NCBI GenBank assembly: GCA_900766635.1
Contig: CAAFWA010000164.1
Coordinates: 1-8,500, forward strand
Source: an uncultured Acinetobacter sp.
Lineage (GTDB): Bacteria > Pseudomonadota > Gammaproteobacteria > Pseudomonadales > Moraxellaceae
Length of the DNA stretch: 8,500 nucleotides
Direction: 5' to 3'
Within the stretch, counting starts at the first letter, position 1. The number at the start of each line of letters is the position of its first letter. The position numbers and the translations under genes were made by a program. Positions 1 through 6,338 of this stretch are shown one piece after another. The notes beneath the pieces were generated by a model that ran no database searches, had not been told where the DNA came from, and was given only the letters and a program-made list of their open reading frames with translations.

Positions 1-642
1 ATGCTGTCAGAAGATGGACGTTATTTTTTAGAGCTAAAATCGGGTATTTGGAATCCAAGTGCACGTTTGCATGATCAAGTGTTAAATCACGATTATCAGC
101 TCAAAGGCTTACAAAAAGGCAATACGCTTGATTTAAAAACCGAAGATTTAGAAAAAAGTTTACAGCTTAAAGGTGCGCTCAATTCCAAAGTAGGCAATAT
201 GAGCAGTCAATTGTCGATTGATGGTTGGCAAAAAAGCATTCAGTTTAAGCCACTTATTTATATAGAAAATCGTCCAACGTTTCACTTTAAATTTTATGGC
301 AATAGCGCCATTCAACGTGTGGATGTTCTAGAGCGTAATACACAACAATTAAAACAAACCTTAGTAGGTTTTAACGCCCATCCGAGTCAAATGCAGTATA
401 TCGATTTAAATTTTGATGGCTACTTTGACTTGGCATTTAAACAGGCCACGCTTGCTGAGGATGCTACCCAACAGCAGTATATTTATTGGATGTATCAACC
501 CAAAATTGGGCAGTTCCAACGTGCAACGCATTTAGAAAAGTTAGTGGGTGAGCCAAAAATTGATGCTGTTCAACAGCAGGTGAGTTTTGGATTGCAACGC
601 TTTAAAGTAAAAAATGGCCTGTTATACCCCTTAACCGATTAA
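1..642 (+). CDS. Unrecognised protein, XAC2610/VCBS-like C-terminal part, left-truncated
   Basis: The reading frame is open from the first base of the window to a TAA at 640-642 (213 codons seen). The ATG at base 1 is probably internal: it sits on the window edge and no upstream sequence can be examined. No signal peptide is visible, as expected if the N-terminus is missing. The most telling stretch is D135-L-N-F-D139-G-Y-F-D143, an Asp/Asn-rich loop like those in VCBS and EF-hand-like calcium sites. It is followed by an IYWMYQP-x-x-GQF segment (about 161-172). Loop plus aromatic strand is typical of XAC2610-type proteins, a poorly characterised, often exported family, and I place it there by resemblance only. 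The function is unknown. It is separated from the next gene by a hairpin and a putative promoter, so it is probably not in the same operon. Confidence 0.6.
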   Translation: MLSEDGRYFLELKSGIWNPSARLHDQVLNHDYQLKGLQKGNTLDLKTEDLEKSLQLKGALNSKVGNMSSQLSIDGWQKSIQFKPLIYIENRPTFHFKFYGNSAIQRVDVLERNTQQLKQTLVGFNAHPSQMQYIDLNFDGYFDLAFKQATLAEDATQQQYIYWMYQPKIGQFQRATHLEKLVGEPKIDAVQQQVSFGLQRFKVKNGLLYPLTD

Positions 643-650
643 GTTAGGGG
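627..650 (+). other. Imperfect hairpin over the stop codon of the first gene
   Basis: CCCC (627-630) can pair with GGGG (647-650). After a one-base bulge (T631), TAAC (632-635) pairs with GTTA (643-646). The 7-nt loop contains part of the TAA stop. There is no T-run afterwards, so it is not a canonical intrinsic terminator. It could slow read-through or protect the 3' end. The right arm touches the putative Pho box. Confidence 0.3.
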
Positions 651-682
651 GACATGAAACTGTCATATAAGGGCATTATGCT
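649..682 (+). promoter_or_regulatory. Putative Pho box plus -10 element for the GT4-PAP2 unit
   Basis: Bases 649-666 read GGGACATGAAACTGTCAT. Against the E. coli PhoB box (two CTGTCAT-type heptamers with a 4-nt AT-rich spacer) this matches 14 of 18 positions. The second heptamer, CTGTCAT at 660-666, is perfect, and the first, GGGACAT, matches 4 of 7. The next bases, ATAA, also fit the AT-rich spacer. A -10-like hexamer, TATGCT (677-682), starts after exactly 10 nt, the spacing known for PhoB-activated promoters such as phoA, where the box replaces the -35. No good -35 is present otherwise. Transcription would start near 689, giving a short leader before the ATG at 714. The site was recognised by eye and binding is inferred. 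Confidence 0.45.
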
Positions 683-713
683 AGCAAAAAAATAGACAGA
701 ATTGGCTAGGTGC

Positions 714-1991
714 ATGATGGAACACACCAGTACGAGCAGCCTGTTAAAACAACAAGATTTCCCAGATCGCTTTAAATTCTATTTAAAACAAGCGCAGAAC
801 ACCTTTGCGGAAGACATGACTGTTTTACACGCTTTAGTTCGCCCCCGACTTAAAATCGCCATTGTCACAGAGACATGGCCACCTGAGATTAACGGTGTGG
901 CACATTCGCTGTTGCATTTGAGCAAGGGTTTACAAAAACAAGGGCATAAAATTTTACTGATTCGGCCAGAGCAACGTGGGCAAGTGGCCGACTTTGTAGC
1001 GCAAAAAGAATGTTTGGTCAAAGCGCATCGTATTCCACGTTATGCAAATTTGCAGTTTGGTGTACCACAAATTTTAAAAATCAATCTAGCCTTAGAAGAG
1101 TTTGCACCCGATGTGGTGCATATTGTCACCGAAGGCCCATTAGGATTAGCAGCCTTGCATGCTGCTAAAGCGAAGCGGATTCCTGTATCGAGTGGTTTTC
1201 ATTCGCCTTTTCAAGATTTTAGTCGCTTTTTTGATTTGGCTTTTTTAGTCAAACCGATTCAAAGCTATTTAAAATGGTTTCATAACAATACCGCACTGAC
1301 CTGTGTACCGAGTCGTGATACAGAAAAAGCCTTACGTGATTTTGGCGTAACTTGTCCACTGACAGTGGTGGGGCGTGGGGTAGATGTCGAACATTTTAAC
1401 CCGCAATTACGCTCAGAACGCTTACGCCATACATGGAATGCACAGCCTGATACACGTGTGTTGTTATATGTAGGGCGTTTGTCGCCTGAAAAAGAAATTC
1501 CGCTGATTATTGCTGCCTATAAAGAGATGCAAGCAGGAGGGCAGACGGTTAAATTGGTGATTGTGGGCGATGGGCCACAGCGTCAAGAACTATTTGAATT
1601 GGCTAAAGGCAGTGACATTATTTTTACAGGCAACTTATACGGTACAGAACTTGCTACGGTATATGCCAGTTGTGATGTCTTTGTATTTGCTAGTCAAGTA
1701 GAAACTTTTGGCAATGTGGTGTTAGAAGCCATGGCCAGTGGTTTGCCTGTGATTGCCTATGACTATGCGGCTGCGCATTTATATGTCAAACATCATCATT
1801 TAGGCTGGTTGGCACCTTTAGGTGATCAAGCAGGTTTTTGCCAATATATCCAACAATTACCTCATCTAAAAACTTTGCAGCATATGGGGCAACAGGCCCG
1901 TCAAGTGGCGGCTCAAATGGGTTGGGATTATCCAGTACAGCAGTTTGAACACGCCTTGTATCGTGTGGCTCGGGAGTATGTTTACACTTAG
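714..1991 (+). CDS. GT4-family glycosyltransferase (MgtA/PimB-like)
   Basis: A cytosolic or membrane-associated retaining glycosyltransferase of the GT-B fold, 425 residues from the ATG at 714. The N-terminal Rossmann domain opens with KIAIVTETWPPEINGVAHSL (about 47-66), whose glycine-containing loop is typical of GT4. A G-R-G-V-D motif lies near 220-224. The C-terminal donor domain shows VGRLSPEKE (about 253-261, with conserved Arg and Lys), VGDGP (284-288) and the E-x7-E motif ETFGNVVLE (E330, E338) used for nucleotide-sugar binding. This pattern resembles GDP-mannose-dependent alpha-mannosyltransferases acting on lipids (MgtA, PimB), but neither donor nor acceptor can be read from sequence. 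Start: an in-frame TTG at 702 extends the frame, but ATG 714 or ATG 717 (6 nt after AGG) fits better, and ATG 816 would remove a variable N-terminal stretch. The PAP2 phosphatase gene follows after 26 nt, so the two are probably co-transcribed from the putative Pho-type promoter. Confidence 0.88.
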   Translation: MMEHTSTSSLLKQQDFPDRFKFYLKQAQNTFAEDMTVLHALVRPRLKIAIVTETWPPEINGVAHSLLHLSKGLQKQGHKILLIRPEQRGQVADFVAQKECLVKAHRIPRYANLQFGVPQILKINLALEEFAPDVVHIVTEGPLGLAALHAAKAKRIPVSSGFHSPFQDFSRFFDLAFLVKPIQSYLKWFHNNTALTCVPSRDTEKALRDFGVTCPLTVVGRGVDVEHFNPQLRSERLRHTWNAQPDTRVLLYVGRLSPEKEIPLIIAAYKEMQAGGQTVKLVIVGDGPQRQELFELAKGSDIIFTGNLYGTELATVYASCDVFVFASQVETFGNVVLEAMASGLPVIAYDYAAAHLYVKHHHLGWLAPLGDQAGFCQYIQQLPHLKTLQHMGQQARQVAAQMGWDYPVQQFEHALYRVAREYVYT

Positions 1992-2017
1992 CCATCCTCG
2001 CCCATGAGGGGAAAATT

Positions 2018-2569
2018 ATGCGTTTAAAACGTGCCAAAATAAGAATATTAGCCCTCGATTTAAAAGGTTGTTTATATTTAAATCATTTTTCTCACTCTCA
2101 TAAAATCTGTTATTTTTTTCGGGCCATTAGCCGTTTAGGGGATGGGCCATTTTGGTACGCCATGTTGGCTTTGGCATGGTGGGTTAGGGGATGGAGCTTT
2201 AGTGCGAGTATCTTGTATGTATTGTTAGGTACACTCGTGGGGACCGCCATTTATAAGTTACTGAAAGCCAAAACGATTCGTCCACGGCCATATCAAGTGC
2301 ATCAAGTGATTCGTTTAGGCGAACGACCACTCGATCATTTTAGCTTTCCCTCAGGCCATACCTTGCATGCTGTATTGGCCACCACCGTAATCGGTTATAT
2401 TGAGCCAGTATTGTTGTGGGTGATGTTACCATTTACACTGCTTGTGGCTTTGTCACGTATGATTTTAGGTTTGCATTATCCAAGTGATGTGATGGTGGGT
2501 GCATTGATTGGGGCTGCGGTGGGGGTATTGATTATTCTCTGTGCACCATATTTTGCAGTGCTGTTATAA
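2018..2569 (+). CDS. PAP2-family membrane phosphatase
   Basis: An integral inner-membrane phosphatase of 183 residues with all three PAP2 signature motifs: K83-x6-R90-P91, P111-S-G-H114, and S146-R147-x5-H153-x3-D157. In the family H153 is the phosphohistidine nucleophile, H114 the general acid and D157 its partner. Hydrophobic segments lie near 45-58, 61-80, 114-128, 129-147 and 157-180, which suits a small multi-pass enzyme of this class. Family substrates include phosphatidic acid, phosphatidylglycerophosphate, undecaprenyl pyrophosphate and lipid A phosphates, and sequence does not choose among them. The ATG at 2018 has an excellent Shine-Dalgarno (GAGGGG, 2006-2011, 6 nt spacing) and lies 26 nt after the glycosyltransferase stop. 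That pairing suggests a lipid substrate linked to glycolipid formation, such as release of diacylglycerol as acceptor, but this is inference. A role in undecaprenyl phosphate recycling is an equally serious alternative. Confidence 0.88.
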   Translation: MRLKRAKIRILALDLKGCLYLNHFSHSHKICYFFRAISRLGDGPFWYAMLALAWWVRGWSFSASILYVLLGTLVGTAIYKLLKAKTIRPRPYQVHQVIRLGERPLDHFSFPSGHTLHAVLATTVIGYIEPVLLWVMLPFTLLVALSRMILGLHYPSDVMVGALIGAAVGVLIILCAPYFAVLL

Positions 2570-2579
2570 CAGATAAAAT
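2552..2579 (+). promoter_or_regulatory. Candidate promoter for iscX
   Basis: TTTGCA (2552-2557, 4 of 6 to the -35 consensus) and TAAAAT (2574-2579, 5 of 6 to the -10) are separated by 16 nt and overlap the end of the phosphatase gene. Transcription would begin near 2586, about 32 nt before iscX. No terminator lies between the phosphatase and iscX, so read-through from upstream is also possible. In AT-rich DNA such matches are common, so this is weak support. Confidence 0.25.
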
Positions 2580-2617
2580 TTGCTAAAGTAGGCACACATA
2601 TTGATTTAGGATGAGTT

Positions 2618-2818
2618 ATGGGCTTACGTTGGACCGATACCCTTGATATCGCGATTGAACTTTATGAAGCACATCCAGATGTAGATCCACAGTGGATTCG
2701 CTTTACCGATTTACACGCATGGATTTGTGCTTTACCTGACTTTGAAGACAATCCAGAAAAATCAACGGAAGGCTTACTCGAAGCCATTCAGATGGCTTGG
2801 ATTGACGAAGCACGTTAA
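2618..2818 (+). CDS. iscX: Fe-S cluster assembly protein IscX
   Basis: A 66-residue acidic protein, the same length as E. coli IscX (YfhJ) and alike along its whole length. It has the W-T-D near the N-terminus (5-7), the D-x-D-P-x3-R-F-T-D-x-H-x-W-I core (21-36), the acidic D-F-E-D-N-P-E segment (41-47) and the L-L-E-A-I-x3-W-I-D-E-A tail (53-65). In E. coli, IscX binds the cysteine desulfurase IscS at the site also used by frataxin (CyaY). It may bind iron and adjusts the rate of Fe-S cluster building on IscU. The ATG is preceded by AGGA (2608-2611) with 6 nt spacing. Its usual upstream partners (hscA, fdx) are missing here and a PAP2 phosphatase gene stands in that place, while ndk follows as it does in Pseudomonas. 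The gene looks intact. Confidence 0.93.
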   Translation: MGLRWTDTLDIAIELYEAHPDVDPQWIRFTDLHAWICALPDFEDNPEKSTEGLLEAIQMAWIDEAR

Positions 2819-2826
2819 TCCACACG

Positions 2827-2844
2827 AAAAAAAGCATTTTTTTT
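2827..2844 (+). terminator. Weak A/T hairpin after iscX
   Basis: Seven A (2827-2833), a GCA loop, then eight T (2837-2844) form a self-complementary stem ending in a T-run, 8 nt after the iscX stop. The stem has no G-C pairs and a 3-nt loop, so it would be an inefficient terminator at best. It could also act as an AT-rich element upstream of the ndk promoter. Confidence 0.2.
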
Positions 2845-2878
2845 ACAGATTAAGCGCAGAACACAGCCTATTATTGGG

Positions 2879-2884
2879 TATAAT
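2879..2884 (+). promoter_or_regulatory. ndk promoter -10 element
   Basis: A perfect TATAAT lies 40 nt before the ndk ATG, so transcription would start near 2891 and leave a leader of about 34 nt. No good -35 is found 16-18 nt upstream (around GCAGAA, 2856-2861). The region is A/T-rich upstream, which could help polymerase binding. The ndk Shine-Dalgarno AAGGAG (2913-2918) follows with 6 nt spacing. Confidence 0.5.
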
Positions 2885-2924
2885 GCGCAAAATTTTCATG
2901 TCAATTTGACTTAAGGAGCCTCTC

Positions 2925-3356
2925 ATGGCGATTGAACGTACATTATCTATCGTAAAACCAGACGCAGTTGCTAAAAACGTTGTAGGCGAAATCTTTGCTC
3001 GTTTCGAGAAAGCTGGTCTTCAAATCGTTGCAACTAAAATGAAACACTTAACTCAAGCTGAAGCTGAAGGCTTCTACGCTGAGCACAAAGAACGTGGTTT
3101 CTTTGCTGATTTAGTTGCTTTCATGACTTCTGGTCCTGTTGTTGTATCTGTTCTTGAAGGCGAAAACGCAGTTCTTGCTCACCGCGAAATCCTTGGCGCA
3201 ACTAACCCTAAAGAAGCTGCTCCAGGTACAATCCGCGCTGACTTCGCTGTAAGCATCGACGAAAACGCTGCTCACGGTTCTGACTCTGTAGCATCTGCTG
3301 ACCGCGAAATCAACTACTTCTTCGCGCAAACTGAGATTGCTCCACGTACTCGTTAA
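2925..3356 (+). CDS. ndk: Nucleoside diphosphate kinase
   Basis: Cytosolic enzyme that moves the gamma-phosphate from ATP to NDPs and dNDPs, balancing nucleotide pools. The protein has 143 residues, the normal family length. The active-site signature is N114-A-A-H117-G-S-D120, with H117 as the phosphohistidine. Other expected residues are K11 (in the V-K-P-D segment), Y51, R87, T93 and R104. The start has a strong Shine-Dalgarno (AAGGAG, 6 nt spacing). Codon choice differs sharply from the neighbours: all five Asn are AAC, both Tyr are TAC and seven of nine Phe are TTC, while adjacent genes favour the T-ending forms. That is a mark of selection for high expression, not of transfer. It has its own -10 element and a terminator and is probably monocistronic. 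Confidence 0.98.
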   Translation: MAIERTLSIVKPDAVAKNVVGEIFARFEKAGLQIVATKMKHLTQAEAEGFYAEHKERGFFADLVAFMTSGPVVVSVLEGENAVLAHREILGATNPKEAAPGTIRADFAVSIDENAAHGSDSVASADREINYFFAQTEIAPRTR

Positions 3357-3368
3357 TACGCAGTATTC

Positions 3369-3406
3369 AAACCAGATAAGTGTTATTATACTTGTCTGGT
3401 TTTTTT
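3369..3406 (+). terminator. Intrinsic terminator of ndk
   Basis: AAACCAGATAAG (3369-3380) pairs with CTTGTCTGGTTT (3391-3402), giving 12 pairs including one T-G wobble, around a 10-nt loop. An unbroken T-run extends to 3406. It begins 12 nt after the ndk stop and separates ndk from rlmN. Confidence 0.88.
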
Positions 3407-3423
3407 ATTCCTGAAATTTAGTT

Positions 3424-3440
3424 TGCTCACATATTGAGCA
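3424..3440. repeat. Perfect inverted repeat upstream of rlmN
   Basis: TGCTCA-CATAT-TGAGCA, six-base arms with a 5-nt spacer, about 39 nt before the rlmN start. The symmetry suits a dimeric regulator's operator or a small RNA hairpin, but I do not recognise it as a known box. I could not place a convincing sigma-70 promoter in 3407-3478, though one is expected because the ndk terminator is just upstream. Confidence 0.4.
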
Positions 3441-3478
3441 TCTCCTTCTCTTTGCAAGCATGGTCTAGGTAATTACAC

Positions 3479-4711
3479 ATGAGTACTGAAGTGGTCGCTT
3501 CATCTGCATCTTTTGATGAAAAGCAACAATCTACGTCTGTTCAGACGCATACACCGGTGGAAAAAGTGAACTTACTTGGCATGTCACGTCCACAAATGGA
3601 AAAATTCTTTGAGGACATGGGCGAGAAGAAGTTTCGTGCCGGTCAGGTGATGAAATGGATTCACCAATTTTTTGTGACTGATTTTGCCGAGATGACTAAT
3701 ATTTCAGGTAAATTGCGCGAAAAATTAGAAAAAATTGCTGAAATTAAAGCGCCAGAAGTGGTGCATAAAAACTATTCTAAAGACGGTACGCGTAAATGGG
3801 TGTTCCGTGTGGGCGATGGTGCAGGTTCACTGGTTGAAACCGTACTAATTCCTGCCGAAGATAAAACCGGTTTACGTAAAACTTTATGTATCTCGTCACA
3901 AGTGGGCTGTGCGCTCGACTGTTCATTTTGCTCAACAGGCAAACAAGGCTTCCAACGTGATTTATCACAAGCGGAAATTATTGGTCAGTTATGGATGGCC
4001 AACTACTCGTATATGGAAGATGTTCCTGTTGCAGAACGTGAGCGTTCAGTGACCAATGTGGTGATGATGGGTATGGGTGAGCCTTTGCTCAACTATGATG
4101 CTGTACTCAATTCAATGCGCATTATGCTTGATGACTTTGCCTATGGCATGTCAAAGCGCCGTGTGACCTTGTCAACTTCAGGTGTGGTGCCTAAAATCGA
4201 TCAATTAGCACAAGATATTGATGTGGCTTTAGCGATTTCATTACACGCCACCAACAACGAATTACGTGACGAATTGGTGCCAATTAATAAAAAGTATCCG
4301 CTTGAGCAACTCATTGCGGCATGTCAGCGTTATATCACCAAAGATGGCAATGAAAGTGCGCGTAAACACGTGACCATTGAATATGTCATGCTCGATGGTG
4401 TAAATGATAAACCTGAACATGCACAACAAATGATTAAATTGTTAAAAGACTTACCAAGTAAGATCAATTTAATTCCATTTAACCCATTCCCGCATGCGCC
4501 GTATGGTCGTTCAAGCCGAAATCGTATTATTGCTTTCCAAAAAACTTTGTCTGATGCAGGTTTTGTGTGTACGATTCGTCAGACCCGTGGTGATGATATT
4601 GATGCGGCATGTGGTCAATTGGTCGGTCAGGTGGCTGATCGTACGCGTCGTGCGGAACAGTGGAAAAAGAAAGTTGCAGCGCAAAATGAGATTATGCGTT
4701 CGCAAGGATAA
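3479..4711 (+). CDS. rlmN: Dual-specificity rRNA/tRNA adenine-C2 methyltransferase RlmN
   Basis: Radical SAM enzyme that methylates C2 of A2503 in 23S rRNA and of A37 in some tRNAs, supporting translational accuracy. The 410-residue protein carries the [4Fe-4S] motif C144-x3-C148-x2-C151, and both catalytic cysteines are in place. C137 lies 7 residues before the cluster motif, as in E. coli (C118/C125). C378 in D-I-D-A-A-C-G-Q is the counterpart of E. coli C355, the one that carries the methyl group. The SAM-binding G-M-G-E-P is at 198-202. It is about 26 residues longer than E. coli RlmN. The excess is a Ser/Thr/Gln-rich N-terminus (about 1-30) that looks disordered. The ATG has only a modest Shine-Dalgarno (AGG, 3467-3469, 9 nt spacing). 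It is the first gene of the packed block running to hisS. Confidence 0.97.
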   Translation: MSTEVVASSASFDEKQQSTSVQTHTPVEKVNLLGMSRPQMEKFFEDMGEKKFRAGQVMKWIHQFFVTDFAEMTNISGKLREKLEKIAEIKAPEVVHKNYSKDGTRKWVFRVGDGAGSLVETVLIPAEDKTGLRKTLCISSQVGCALDCSFCSTGKQGFQRDLSQAEIIGQLWMANYSYMEDVPVAERERSVTNVVMMGMGEPLLNYDAVLNSMRIMLDDFAYGMSKRRVTLSTSGVVPKIDQLAQDIDVALAISLHATNNELRDELVPINKKYPLEQLIAACQRYITKDGNESARKHVTIEYVMLDGVNDKPEHAQQMIKLLKDLPSKINLIPFNPFPHAPYGRSSRNRIIAFQKTLSDAGFVCTIRQTRGDDIDAACGQLVGQVADRTRRAEQWKKKVAAQNEIMRSQG

Positions 4712-4724
4712 TTGAATAAGGGGA

Positions 4725-5546
4725 ATGATTGTGGTGACCAAGACAATAAATCAATACCTAGGCTTAGGTTGCGTACTTGTAACAACAGCGCTGTTCGTTG
4801 GCTGTCAAACCACAACTTCCTCGAGTATTTATAAAAAAGATCCAGAAAAATCCTTACAGGTGCGCACCCAACTTGCCGGTGAGCATCTGCGTAAAGGTGA
4901 TTTAGATGCAGCCAAGCGCTCTTTAGATCAGGCTTTAGCCCATGATGCACGCGATAGCAATGCCAACATGATGATGGGTATTTTGCTGCAACAAGAGGGC
5001 AGCCCTGTTAATCTAGAAAAAGCGGAAACCTATTTTAAACGTGCCATTAGCAGTGATCCTGAAAATGCACAAGCGCGCAATAACTATGGTACTTATCTTT
5101 ATCGTTTAGCGCGTTATGAGGATGCAATTGAACAGCTGACAATTGCAGGCGCTACGCTTGGCTACGAGCAGCGTTATCTAGCACTTGAAAATTTAGGACG
5201 TGTGTACTTAAAACAAGGTGATGTTGCGAATGCTGAAAAAACATTCAAACAGGCTTTGTCAGTCAATCGTGACTCCATCATTTCAATGTTAGAGTTAGCT
5301 GAAATTTTTTATTTACGTGAACAATATGCCAGTGCAACGCAGTTGTATGAACAATTTGTACAACGCGTTGGCTCAACGAATCAAAGTTCACGTGCGCTTT
5401 GGCTTGGAATACGGATTGCGCGTGCCAATAATGATCCACTTGGGCAACAAGCCTTGGTGAATCAAATGCGTGCCTTATTCCCCAATAGCCAAGAATACCA
5501 ACGTTATCTGCAATTACAGTACAGTACTGAGGCCGTATGGAAATAA
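4725..5546 (+). CDS. pilF: Type IV pilus pilotin lipoprotein PilF
   Basis: A TPR lipoprotein that in Pseudomonas carries the secretin PilQ to the outer membrane for type IV pilus assembly. The N-terminus has one basic residue, a hydrophobic stretch and a lipobox-like F-V-G-C with C27 as the lipidated residue (Phe at -3 is less usual than Leu). The rest is helical repeats: TPR-like units near 43-76, 77-112, 115-142, 152-185 and 186-219, with typical A-x-N-x-x-Y-G and A-E-x-x-F-x-x-A-L patterns. Its place between rlmN and the RodZ-like gene is the Pseudomonas order, which supports PilF over a generic TPR protein. The start is uncertain. AAGGGG (4718-4723) leaves only 1 nt before ATG 4725 but 7 nt before GTG 4731 and 10 nt before GTG 4734, so a GTG start is likely and would shorten the signal peptide by 2-3 residues. 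The next gene overlaps its end by 10 nt. Confidence 0.92.
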   Translation: MIVVTKTINQYLGLGCVLVTTALFVGCQTTTSSSIYKKDPEKSLQVRTQLAGEHLRKGDLDAAKRSLDQALAHDARDSNANMMMGILLQQEGSPVNLEKAETYFKRAISSDPENAQARNNYGTYLYRLARYEDAIEQLTIAGATLGYEQRYLALENLGRVYLKQGDVANAEKTFKQALSVNRDSIISMLELAEIFYLREQYASATQLYEQFVQRVGSTNQSSRALWLGIRIARANNDPLGQQALVNQMRALFPNSQEYQRYLQLQYSTEAVWK

Positions 5547-6322
5547 ATCCTAATTCATCGCAATCGACTGGTTCAAGCACAGTTCCAAACGCATTAGGAA
5601 ATGTACAACGTCCAGGTGAGTACTTACGTCAAGTTCGTATTAATCAAAAACGTGACCTAGCGGATATCGCTAAAGCGTTAAATATCCCTGAAAAGACTTT
5701 AGCTGCGCTTGAAAAAGACGAATATAAAACATTGCCTGAAGCGACTTTTATTAAAGGTTACTATCGCAGTTATGCGAAATTTTTAAAGGTCGATGCCAAT
5801 AACATTATTCAGCGTTTTGATGAAATCTATGCCAATGATACTGGGTTATTGCCCAATCATGCCCTAGACAACTCACCGATTAAAATTATGGGTAAGTTGC
5901 CGGGTTCAAATCGTGAACGTAACCGTAAATGGTTAAAGCGCAGTGCGATTTTAGTGGCGGTGATTCTTGTGTTATGGGCTGCGATTGCTGCGCTTAAAAG
6001 TCGTAATGATGAAGCGGAGCCTGTGGCCAATGAAGCTGAAACTGCAGTTGAAGTGTTGTCTTTAGATGGCTCAACGGTCGCTTCTACAGGCGATCAGTTG
6101 GCATTAACGTTTAATCGCCCAACATCGGTTCATATTGTGGATTCAACCGGTAAAGTGTTGCTCACAGGTCGTCAAGCCAATGCAACAACCGTAAGTGGTG
6201 AAGCACCGTTTCAGATTCGTTTAGATGATGCAACTGCGGTGTCATTAAATTTAAACAATGAAAATATTTCATTGTCGCCATATACCGTCAATGGCAAAGC
6301 CGAATTCCGTCTGTCACGTTAA
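5537..6322 (+). CDS. rodZ: RodZ-like cytoskeletal/HTH membrane protein
   Basis: A bitopic inner-membrane protein with the RodZ layout. A Ser-rich N-terminus leads into a cytosolic helix-turn-helix domain of the HTH_25 type (about 27-92, including G-E-Y-L-R-x-x-R and the L-P-E-A-T-F-I-K-G-Y-x-R-x-Y-A segment at 66-80). A basic juxtamembrane stretch (126-135) precedes one membrane helix (about 136-153), then an acidic linker and a periplasmic DUF4115-type beta domain (about 186-261). In E. coli the HTH domain binds MreB and couples it to wall synthesis. At 261 residues it is shorter than E. coli RodZ (337), mostly in the linker. The ATG lies inside pilF (10-nt overlap, ATGGAAATAA) with GAGG (5529-5532) 4 nt upstream, which suggests translational coupling. 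A DNA-binding role cannot be excluded from sequence. Confidence 0.9.
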   Translation: MEINPNSSQSTGSSTVPNALGNVQRPGEYLRQVRINQKRDLADIAKALNIPEKTLAALEKDEYKTLPEATFIKGYYRSYAKFLKVDANNIIQRFDEIYANDTGLLPNHALDNSPIKIMGKLPGSNRERNRKWLKRSAILVAVILVLWAAIAALKSRNDEAEPVANEAETAVEVLSLDGSTVASTGDQLALTFNRPTSVHIVDSTGKVLLTGRQANATTVSGEAPFQIRLDDATAVSLNLNNENISLSPYTVNGKAEFRLSR

Positions 6323-6338
6323 GGCATAAGGTACTCTC

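Noticed and set aside
135..143. D-x-N-x-D-G loop of the first gene considered as an EF-hand calcium sensor
   Set aside because: The residue pattern fits, but the flanks lack EF-hand helices. The loop is common in XAC2610/VCBS-type beta proteins, so no calcium role is claimed. (Coordinates here are residue numbers.)
2727..2909. 60-codon + strand ORF overlapping the end of iscX and running into the ndk leader
   Set aside because: It starts inside iscX in another frame, has no Shine-Dalgarno, and covers the ndk -10 element. The translation looks random.
2819..2924. iscX-ndk gap considered for a riboswitch or small RNA
   Set aside because: Only a weak A/T hairpin, a -10 element and a Shine-Dalgarno are visible, with no conserved leader structure. 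The gap is too short for common riboswitches.
4627..4950. 107-codon minus-strand ORF across the rlmN-pilF junction
   Set aside because: It lies opposite two well-supported genes, resembles no known family, and has no separate promoter or ribosome site that I can see. It is a frame shadow.
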